Both the position numbers and the translations under genes were made by a program. From contig JALRKI010000018.1 of NCBI GenBank assembly GCA_023254815.1, positions 1-5,407 of the forward strand: a stretch of DNA of 5,407 bases, written 5' to 3'. Of the stretch, positions 1-5,407 are shown in pieces. The first letter of the stretch is position 1. Each line of letters begins with the position of its first letter. Origin of the DNA: Flavobacteriaceae bacterium (lineage in GTDB: Bacteria > Bacteroidota > Bacteroidia > Flavobacteriales > Flavobacteriaceae). The notes under the pieces are model-generated. The model had not been told where the DNA came from. It saw nothing but the letters and a program-made list of their open reading frames with translations, and did no database searches.

Positions 1-442
1 CTATGAAGTGATGCATCACACTCAGTTTTTAAAATCGTTATTGACAGAAGGACGTCTCAAAGTTGAATCAGGACAATTTAAAGGTAAACGCATAACTTTT
101 CACGATCCTTGCTATTTAGGAAGAGCCAATAACGTTTATGAGGCTCCTAGATTACTTTTAGAAAAACTAGAGGTAGAACTCATTGAAATGAAACGCAGTC
201 GAAAAAATGGATTGTGCTGTGGTGCAGGCGGTGCCCAAATGTTTAAGGAGGCCGAAAAAGGCCATAAAGAAATCAATATCGAACGAACCGAAGAGGCCAT
301 AGGAACCAAAGCTAACATCATTGCTGCTGGTTGCCCATTTTGCAATACCATGTTGACCGATGGAGTTAAAACCAAAGGACATGAGGCCGATGTCAATGTC
401 ATGGATGTTGCCGAAATGATTGCTCAAGCCGCTGATCTCTAA
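1..442 (+). CDS. (Fe-S)-binding oxidoreductase subunit, CCG domain (5' partial)
   Basis: This is the C-terminal end of a cysteine-rich iron-sulfur protein; the reading frame is open to the window edge (first full codon at 2), so the start lies upstream. The visible 146 residues hold one complete CCG-type module: DPCYLGR with Cys37, then CCGAGG with Cys72-Cys73, then CPFCNTML with Cys111 and Cys114 (numbered from the first full codon). Known CCG modules in HdrB/D, GlpC and LutA-like proteins ligate an Fe-S cluster and serve electron transfer to or from a flavoprotein or quinone partner. All expected cysteines are present, so the module looks functional. In Flavobacteriia such a protein commonly follows a longer 4Fe-4S oxidoreductase gene, which would lie just upstream of this window. 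The specific substrate cannot be told from the fragment. The stop is 10 nt before the next gene, suggesting co-transcription. Confidence 0.9.
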   Translation, partial: YEVMHHTQFLKSLLTEGRLKVESGQFKGKRITFHDPCYLGRANNVYEAPRLLLEKLEVELIEMKRSRKNGLCCGAGGAQMFKEAEKGHKEINIERTEEAIGTKANIIAAGCPFCNTMLTDGVKTKGHEADVNVMDVAEMIAQAADL

Positions 443-452
443 TTTCAAAACT

Positions 453-944
453 ATGCTAGTTCCTTTTGATGATCTTCCCGAAACATCACGCGTGTGGATA
501 TACCAATGTAATAGAACTCTTTCGGCCGAAGAGATGGAAGTAGTTCAGTCCGAGCTCGCATTGTTTTTAGACCAGTGGACCGCACATGGGGCTCAACTCA
601 GAGCGGGCTACGAATTACCGTACAACCGCTTTATTGTTATTGCACTAGATCAATCTGAAACTTCGGCCAGTGGTTGTTCTATTGATAGCTCAGTGAGATT
701 CATACAAAATTTGGAACAGCGCTTTGGAGTTGATTTGCTCGACAAGATGAATGTATCCTACAAACAAGGAGAGTTTGTAGCCTACAAAACGCTTTTGGAG
801 TTCAAACAAATGGCCAAAGACAAGGCAGTTTCTAAGTCAACCGTTGTTTTTAATAATCTTGTCAACAACATTTCTGAATACAGATCGGATTGGGAAGTAC
901 CCGCTGAAGAAAGTTGGCACAGTCGTTTTTTGAGCAAGTCATGA
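453..944 (+). CDS. Conserved Bacteroidota protein of unknown function (often mislabelled ABC transporter ATPase)
   Basis: A 163-aa soluble protein with no signal peptide or membrane segment. I recognise it as a small family conserved in Flavobacteriia beside the CCG-domain Fe-S gene; database entries often call it an ABC transporter ATPase, but no Walker A (GxxxxGKS/T), signature LSGGQ or Walker B motif is visible, so that name is unsupported. Notable segments are RVWIYQCNR near the N-terminus, GYELPYNRFIVIALD in the middle, and a GCSIDSS stretch around residues 74-80 that contains Cys75 and looks like a possible functional site. I chose the ATG at 453 because MLVPFDDLPE is the natural family beginning; the in-frame ATG at 420 would add 11 residues lying inside the upstream gene. 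The stop overlaps the next start (ATGA at 941-944), implying translational coupling. The function is unknown. Confidence 0.85.
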   Translation: MLVPFDDLPETSRVWIYQCNRTLSAEEMEVVQSELALFLDQWTAHGAQLRAGYELPYNRFIVIALDQSETSASGCSIDSSVRFIQNLEQRFGVDLLDKMNVSYKQGEFVAYKTLLEFKQMAKDKAVSKSTVVFNNLVNNISEYRSDWEVPAEESWHSRFLSKS

Positions 945-1012
945 TATTGATGAAAAATAGTTCTTTGGTGATTGCGGTTTGGCTGAGCTTTAGTTTTTCT
1001 ATATCGGCACAG
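941..1012 (+). other. Signal peptide coding region of the GH3/serine hydrolase fusion
   Basis: The first 24 or so residues show a short N-region with Lys5, a hydrophobic core LVIAVWLSFSF and a small-residue end SISAQ. This is a classic Sec signal peptide; cleavage between Ala23 and Gln24 fits best, though one residue either way is possible. There is no cysteine near the cleavage site, so a lipoprotein is unlikely. NagZ of enterobacteria is cytoplasmic, whereas this protein appears to be periplasmic or exported. Confidence 0.75.
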
Positions 1013-3865
1013 GTTGATCCATTATTGGCGAGCAACGAATTGGCTCAAAGACATTGGGTTGACAGTATCTATTCAAGTATGAGTTTGGATCAAAAAATTG
1101 GACAACTGTTCATGATTCAGATTTTTTCAAACCAAACACAAAAGGACGCACAGTTCAACGAAAATTTAATCAAGTCAGCACAATTAGGGGGAATTATTTT
1201 TTCTAAAGGAGATCCAATTCGACAAGCCGAATTAACAAACAAATACCAAACCCTCACTAATCTTCCTTTGCTCATCGGCATGGATGCAGAATGGGGTTTG
1301 GCCATGCGGTTAGATCAGACACACGCTTTTCCATTTAACATGACTTTAGGCGCTGTTCGGGATAACGAGTTGATTTATGAGGTGGGAAAACAAATTGGAG
1401 GACATTGCAACAGGCTTGGGGTTCATGTCAATTTTGCTCCCGTTGTTGATATCAATACCAATCCTGACAATCCAATTATTGGCTCAAGAGCTTTTGGTTC
1501 GGATAAGGACTTGGTGATTGAAAAGGCCTCATTTTTTTTAAAAGGCTTACAATCACAAAATTTACTGACTACGGCAAAGCACTTTCCCGGGCATGGAGAT
1601 ACCGATCAAGATTCTCACAAAACGCTTCCAACTATAGATTTTCCCCTCAACCGTATTAAGAACGTCGAATTGTCGCCTTACCGAGCTTTGATTGATCAAG
1701 GATTAAATGGAGTAATGGTTGCCCACCTCAATGTTCCTGCAATCACAGGTCGAGATGGCTTGCCTTCATCTTTATCCTCCGAAGTAGTGACCTCCTTGCT
1801 TAAAGATGAAATGGGGTTTGAGGGATTGATTTTTTCAGATGCCCTCAGCATGAAAGGAGTGGCTAATTACGTAGAACCAGGAGAAGTAGATTTGCAGGCC
1901 TTTTTGGCGGGCAATGACGTTTTGCTGATGGCCGAAAATGTCCCAAAGGCTATTTCTCTATTCAAAAAAGCTTACCATACAGGAAAGATATCCGAAGACC
2001 GGTTATGCTATTCAGTCAAAAAAATATTGAAGGCTAAGTTCAAAGTCGGACTCAACAATTTCAAACCTATTGCAACAAACCATTTGATTGAGGATCTTAA
2101 TCAGTATAAAAACAAAGCGTTAAATGAAAAAGTGATGGAAGCTGCCGTGACCGTATTGGCCAATAAAGGTAACATTATACCTATTCGCGATTTGACGCTC
2201 GAACGTTTGGCCTTTGTTCAGCTTGGGAATGGCGATTCAAGCACTTTTATATCGACTTTAAATAAGTACACAAACATTGCTGAAGTCAAAATTGACAACC
2301 TTGACGAATTGAATCAGCAATTGAAACAATACAGTACAGTAGTCATAGGATTACATAAACCTAGCAGCAGCCCTTTCCTGTCTTATAAAATGACTACTGC
2401 TGAGCTAGTCGCACTCGAAGAATTATCTAGAAATCATAGGGTTATTTTTGCTGTATTTACAAACCCTTATGTGCTCAAACAGTTAAGGACCATGGAGAAT
2501 ATCGAAGGGATTATCCTGGCCTATGAAAACAGCAAGGAGGCTCAATCGCAGGTGGCTCAACTTATTTTTGGAGCCACCAAGGCAAAGGGCCATATCCCTG
2601 TAACCATCGAGGGTTTGTTCGAGGAGGGGGATGGTTTAAAAACAGTTTCTTTAAAGCGTCTTGGGTATTCCAATCCTATCAACGTTGGGTTAGACGACAC
2701 TGTACTGAATAAAATTGACTCCATTACAGCGTACGCCATGAGTCAAAAAATGATACCAGGGGCTCAAATATTGGTTGGAAAAAATGGTAAGATAGTTTAC
2801 GAAAAGGCTTTTGGATATCATACGTATGACAACACTGAAAAAGTCGATTTAGACGACATTTATGATTTGGCTTCAATTACAAAGATTCTAGGGACATTGC
2901 CTTTGATTATTGAAATGGAAGACAAGGGTATTTTTCATTTGGACGATACTCTAGGACACGTTATGCCGAAATACCGAGAAAGCAATAAGGCTGGAATAGA
3001 CATGAAGCGATTGTTGTCGCACAGTGCTGGACTTCTGCCATGGATTCCTTTCTATAAGGAAACCTTAGATACCGTGACCAATCTACCGATTCCTGAGTAC
3101 TTCTCAAGCAAAAAAGATGTGTTACATCAACTGCATGTTGCTAAGGAACTGTACTTGCTGTCAAGTTTTAAGGACAGTATTTCAAATTGGATATTGAAGA
3201 GTCCTTTAAGAGAAACAACGGATTACAAATATAGCGACTTGACTTTTCTTTTACTTCAGGAGTACGTTGAAGGTGCCTATAAGCAAGGGCTCGATGAGTT
3301 AGTTCAACAACATTTTTTAATGCCTATCGGAGCCAATCATACTGGTTACTTGCCTCTGGATTGGTATGACATCAAGGCAATTGTTCCAACAGAAATAGAT
3401 CAATATTTTAGATTTCGAGAAATAAGAGGATTTGTTCATGACCCTGGGGCCGCCATGTTAGGGGGAGTTGGTGGACATGCAGGGCTTTTTGCCAACGCCA
3501 ATGACGTGGCTAAAATGATGCAAATGTTTGTTCAAAAAGGATTTTATGGCGGAAAACGCTTTTTTAGCGAAGCATCTTTTGATCGATTTAACACTTGTTA
3601 TTTTTGCAATGAAAACAATCGACGAGGCCTTGGCTTTGACAAGCCCCAGCTTGAAGAACCTGGTCCGACATGCCACTGTGTGTCCATGCTGAGCTTTGGT
3701 CATTCGGGATACACCGGGACATTTACATGGGCCGATCCTGAGGAGGAGATAATTTATGTGTTTTTATCAAATCGCACTTATCCGGACGACAAAAATAGCG
3801 ACTTGGTGAAATACAACATACGGTCGGAAATTCAAAAAGTTATTTATGACGCCATTCGGGACTAA
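941..3865 (+). CDS. Exported GH3 beta-N-acetylglucosaminidase (NagZ-like) fused to a beta-lactamase-family serine hydrolase
   Basis: A 974-aa two-enzyme protein. An N-terminal signal peptide (hydrophobic stretch about 8-22, cleavage probably after Ala23 in SISAQ, no lipobox) sends it to the periplasm. Residues about 35-370 form a GH3 barrel: GMDAEWG (Asp115), the NFAPVVDIN segment, KHFPGHG followed by DSH (Lys213, His214, His218, and the NagZ-type Asp224/His226 acid-base dyad), and the nucleophile Asp300 in FSDALSM. Residues about 385-560 resemble the GH3 C-terminal alpha/beta domain. Residues about 590-970 are a PF00144-type serine hydrolase with SITK (Ser645, Lys648), YSD (Tyr764) and HSG (His921). 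Both active sites look intact. Expected reactions are removal of GlcNAc from muropeptides plus an amidase, esterase or D-peptidase step. The start at 941 (ATGA overlap) is preferred; ATG 950 is possible, and the TTG at 914 would place nine extra residues before the signal peptide. Confidence 0.93.
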   Translation: MILMKNSSLVIAVWLSFSFSISAQVDPLLASNELAQRHWVDSIYSSMSLDQKIGQLFMIQIFSNQTQKDAQFNENLIKSAQLGGIIFSKGDPIRQAELTNKYQTLTNLPLLIGMDAEWGLAMRLDQTHAFPFNMTLGAVRDNELIYEVGKQIGGHCNRLGVHVNFAPVVDINTNPDNPIIGSRAFGSDKDLVIEKASFFLKGLQSQNLLTTAKHFPGHGDTDQDSHKTLPTIDFPLNRIKNVELSPYRALIDQGLNGVMVAHLNVPAITGRDGLPSSLSSEVVTSLLKDEMGFEGLIFSDALSMKGVANYVEPGEVDLQAFLAGNDVLLMAENVPKAISLFKKAYHTGKISEDRLCYSVKKILKAKFKVGLNNFKPIATNHLIEDLNQYKNKALNEKVMEAAVTVLANKGNIIPIRDLTLERLAFVQLGNGDSSTFISTLNKYTNIAEVKIDNLDELNQQLKQYSTVVIGLHKPSSSPFLSYKMTTAELVALEELSRNHRVIFAVFTNPYVLKQLRTMENIEGIILAYENSKEAQSQVAQLIFGATKAKGHIPVTIEGLFEEGDGLKTVSLKRLGYSNPINVGLDDTVLNKIDSITAYAMSQKMIPGAQILVGKNGKIVYEKAFGYHTYDNTEKVDLDDIYDLASITKILGTLPLIIEMEDKGIFHLDDTLGHVMPKYRESNKAGIDMKRLLSHSAGLLPWIPFYKETLDTVTNLPIPEYFSSKKDVLHQLHVAKELYLLSSFKDSISNWILKSPLRETTDYKYSDLTFLLLQEYVEGAYKQGLDELVQQHFLMPIGANHTGYLPLDWYDIKAIVPTEIDQYFRFREIRGFVHDPGAAMLGGVGGHAGLFANANDVAKMMQMFVQKGFYGGKRFFSEASFDRFNTCYFCNENNRRGLGFDKPQLEEPGPTCHCVSMLSFGHSGYTGTFTWADPEEEIIYVFLSNRTYPDDKNSDLVKYNIRSEIQKVIYDAIRD

Positions 3866-3885
3866 AATCAAACCAAATTAATCGT

Positions 3886-5013
3886 ATGAAAATAGGCATT
3901 GTTTGTTATCCTACCTTCGGAGGTAGTGGAGTGGTAGCGACCGAGCTGGGATTGGCCATGTCTCGAAAGGGACATGAAGTCCACTTTGTCACATACAGTC
4001 AACCGGTGAGATTGGATTTGTTAAGCCCTAACGTACATTTTCACGAAGTTCACGTCCCCGACTATGCTTTGTTTCACTATCAGCCCTATGAATTGGCACT
4101 TTCCAGCAGGTTGGTCAATGTTATCAAAACCTATGGCATTGATGTACTTCATGTTCACTATGCGATTCCGCATGCCTATGCCGCTTACATGACCAAAAAA
4201 ATGTTGGAAGATATGGGAATTAAATTGCCTATAGTCACCACCTTGCACGGTACAGATATTACTTTAGTGGGAAGTCACCCTTTTTACAAAGCAGCGGTAA
4301 CTTTTAGCATTAATCAATCAGATGTGGTAACCACTGTGTCGGAAAGTTTGAAAAGAGATACTGAAAAATTGTTTAATATTCAAAAAGACATTCAGGTAAT
4401 TCCAAATTTCATCGATCCAAAAACCCACGTCAATCCCTTGAAATGCGAAAGACATGTGTTAGCGGAACCTCATGAAAGGATCGTTTCTCACATCAGCAAT
4501 TTTAGACCTGTTAAACGTATTGCCGATGTGATCGAGGTATTTAAAAAAATTAGAGACAGACTTCCAGCTAAATTAATTATGGTTGGAGATGGACCTGAGA
4601 AAGAAGCTGCAGAAATGCAAGTAGCAACTTATGGTTTGATGAATGACGTCGTATTTTTAGGGAACAGCCGAGAGATCAATCAAGTACTTTGTTACAGTGA
4701 CTTGTTTTTGCTGCCTTCCGAAGCCGAAAGTTTTGGTTTAGCTGCCCTTGAGGCGATGGCTTTTGGAGTACCTGTTGTATCTTCTGATACTGGAGGTTTG
4801 CCAGAATTGAACCTCCATGGGAAAACAGGATTTTTAAGTCAGGTCGGGGATGTAAATTTAATGGCAGAACAGTCCATCCAAATTTTGCTAGAAGACGATA
4901 CCTTAGAAAATTTCAAGAAAAATGCAAAAACACAAGCCTTGCGTTATGATATTGACGGCATTATGCCTTTGTATGAAGCCGCCTATGAAAAGGCTATTCA
5001 AAGGGTACAATAG
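3886..5013 (+). CDS. bshA: N-acetyl-alpha-D-glucosaminyl L-malate synthase BshA
   Basis: A 375-aa GT4-family, GT-B fold glycosyltransferase that joins GlcNAc from UDP-GlcNAc to L-malate, the first step of bacillithiol (low-molecular-weight thiol) synthesis in the cytoplasm. The N-terminus MKIGIVCYPTFGGSGVVATELG with the glycine loop Gly12-Gly15 is characteristic of BshA, as are HVHYAIPHAYAAY, LHGTDITLVG (His121-Asp124) and SNFRPVKR (204-211). The donor-binding C-terminal half carries EAESFGLAALEAM, with the E-x7-E pair Glu281 and Glu289, then GVPVVSSDTGGLPE. Length is normal for the family. The ATG at 3886 lies 20 nt after the preceding stop with no clear promoter between them, so it is probably the last gene of the operon. 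The partners bshB and bshC are not in this window. Retaining GT4 relatives such as MshA are the alternative, but the sequence is typical BshA. Confidence 0.96.
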   Translation: MKIGIVCYPTFGGSGVVATELGLAMSRKGHEVHFVTYSQPVRLDLLSPNVHFHEVHVPDYALFHYQPYELALSSRLVNVIKTYGIDVLHVHYAIPHAYAAYMTKKMLEDMGIKLPIVTTLHGTDITLVGSHPFYKAAVTFSINQSDVVTTVSESLKRDTEKLFNIQKDIQVIPNFIDPKTHVNPLKCERHVLAEPHERIVSHISNFRPVKRIADVIEVFKKIRDRLPAKLIMVGDGPEKEAAEMQVATYGLMNDVVFLGNSREINQVLCYSDLFLLPSEAESFGLAALEAMAFGVPVVSSDTGGLPELNLHGKTGFLSQVGDVNLMAEQSIQILLEDDTLENFKKNAKTQALRYDIDGIMPLYEAAYEKAIQRVQ

Positions 5014-5019
5014 TTTCTG

Positions 5020-5052
5020 TTGCAATTAAGCGGTTGGTTTTTTGTAAATTTG
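5020..5052 (+). promoter_or_regulatory. Candidate Bacteroidota-type promoter for aroC (-33 TTG, -7 TAnnTTTG)
   Basis: TAAATTTG at 5045-5052 matches the Bacteroidota primary sigma -7 consensus TAnnTTTG exactly. A TTG at 5020-5022, 22 bp upstream, could serve as the -33 element; that spacing is near the long end of what is usual. The element lies in the only sizeable intergenic gap of the window, directly before aroC. The expected transcription start, a few bases after the TTTG, falls at or next to the ATG at 5058. The match is to a short motif in AT-rich DNA, so chance remains possible. Confidence 0.45.
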
Positions 5053-5057
5053 ACCAT

Positions 5058-5407
5058 ATGGCGGGTAACACTTTTGGAACAATTTTTAAACTCACCACTT
5101 TCGGAGAGTCGCATGGACCTGCCATTGGAGGTATAATCGATGGTTGTCCTGCTGGTATTGCGCTTGACTTTGCCGCTATTCAAGATGATTTAAATCGCCG
5201 CCGACCGGGACAATCCAAAATTGTAACGGCTCGCAAGGAAGACGACCAAGTAATATGGCTTTCCGGGCTTTTCGAAGGAAAAACTACTGGAACACCCATA
5301 GGATTTCAAATTATCAACAAAGACCAAAAGTCAAAAGATTACAGTCACATTCAATCGGTGTACAGGCCAAGTCATGCCGACATGACCTATGACAAAAAGT
5401 ATGGCAT
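5058..5407 (+). CDS. aroC: Chorismate synthase AroC (3' partial)
   Basis: The first 116 complete codons of chorismate synthase, cut by the window end (a full protein is usually about 350-370 aa). The enzyme converts 5-enolpyruvylshikimate-3-phosphate to chorismate using reduced FMN, the last step of the shikimate pathway in the cytoplasm. Diagnostic segments are MAGNTFGTIFKLTTFGESHG with the conserved His19, GGIIDGCPAG, LNRRRPGQSK, the SGLFEGKTTGTPIG stretch, and DYSHIQSVYRPSHADMTYDKKYG near the edge. The start is firm because MAGNTFG is the family's standard N-terminus. RPSHAD differs from the RPGHAD common in other bacteria. The gene is separated from bshA by 44 nt and probably has its own promoter. 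Confidence 0.97.
   Translation, partial: MAGNTFGTIFKLTTFGESHGPAIGGIIDGCPAGIALDFAAIQDDLNRRRPGQSKIVTARKEDDQVIWLSGLFEGKTTGTPIGFQIINKDQKSKDYSHIQSVYRPSHADMTYDKKYG

Noticed and set aside
420..452. Upstream ATG at 420 as the start of the 163-aa protein
   Set aside because: It would add 11 residues read from inside the Fe-S gene's 3' end; MLVPFDDLPE from 453 is the typical N-terminus.
914..940. TTG at 914 as the start of the fusion hydrolase
   Set aside because: It would overlap the preceding gene by 31 nt and put extra residues ahead of a good signal peptide.
453..944. ABC transporter ATPase as the product name of the 163-aa gene
   Set aside because: There is no Walker A, Walker B or ABC signature motif, and the protein is too short for an ABC nucleotide-binding domain.
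3458..3703. Minus-strand open frames such as 3458-3703, 136-402, 167-448 and 4998-5183
   Set aside because: They lie opposite well-supported genes, have no recognisable motifs and are best explained as shadows of the coding strand.
5023..5043. A CAATT-AAGC-GGTTG hairpin followed by six T, as a bshA terminator
   Set aside because: Two of the five pairs are G-U wobbles and the stem has only one G-C pair, so it is too weak to call as an intrinsic terminator.
1..5407. Mobile element, CRISPR array, tRNA or defence island
   Set aside because: No terminal repeats, repeat-spacer pattern, tRNA-like folds, transposase or nuclease motifs were seen; the genes are core metabolic and cell-wall functions.

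Overview
The window looks like a chromosomal segment from a Flavobacteriia-type member of the Bacteroidota. The reasons are its low to moderate GC content, the absence of clear Shine-Dalgarno sequences, a TAnnTTTG-type promoter element before the last gene, the presence of bacillithiol synthesis (bshA), and a gene order I recognise from that group (Fe-S protein, small conserved protein, NagZ-type GH3/serine hydrolase, bshA). I could not run a database search, so the lineage is an inference.

Layout, all genes on the + strand. Positions 1-442 hold the C-terminal part of an (Fe-S)-binding CCG-domain oxidoreductase subunit, with its 5' end outside the window. Positions 453-944 hold a 163-aa conserved protein of unknown function, which databases often mislabel as an ABC transporter ATPase. 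Positions 941-3865 hold a large exported two-enzyme protein: an N-terminal GH3 beta-N-acetylglucosaminidase (NagZ-like) fused to a C-terminal beta-lactamase-fold serine hydrolase. Positions 3886-5013 hold bshA, the first enzyme of bacillithiol synthesis. Positions 5058-5407 hold the start of aroC (chorismate synthase), cut by the window end.

The first four genes are packed with gaps of 10 nt, a 4-nt ATGA overlap and 20 nt, so they probably form one transcript. aroC follows a 44-nt gap that contains its own candidate promoter, placed so close to the ATG that the mRNA would be leaderless or nearly so.

Functionally, the fusion protein probably recycles or trims peptidoglycan fragments in the periplasm, removing GlcNAc with the first module and perhaps the peptide (amidase) or a D-amino acid with the second. 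BshA uses UDP-GlcNAc, so a GlcNAc theme links the two neighbours, although a direct metabolic coupling is only inferred. I saw no mobile elements, RNA genes, CRISPR arrays or stretches over 300 bases without a gene. The window is mainly ordinary core genome. Its most interesting points are the fused enzyme, the uncharacterised 163-aa family and the possible leaderless aroC transcript.
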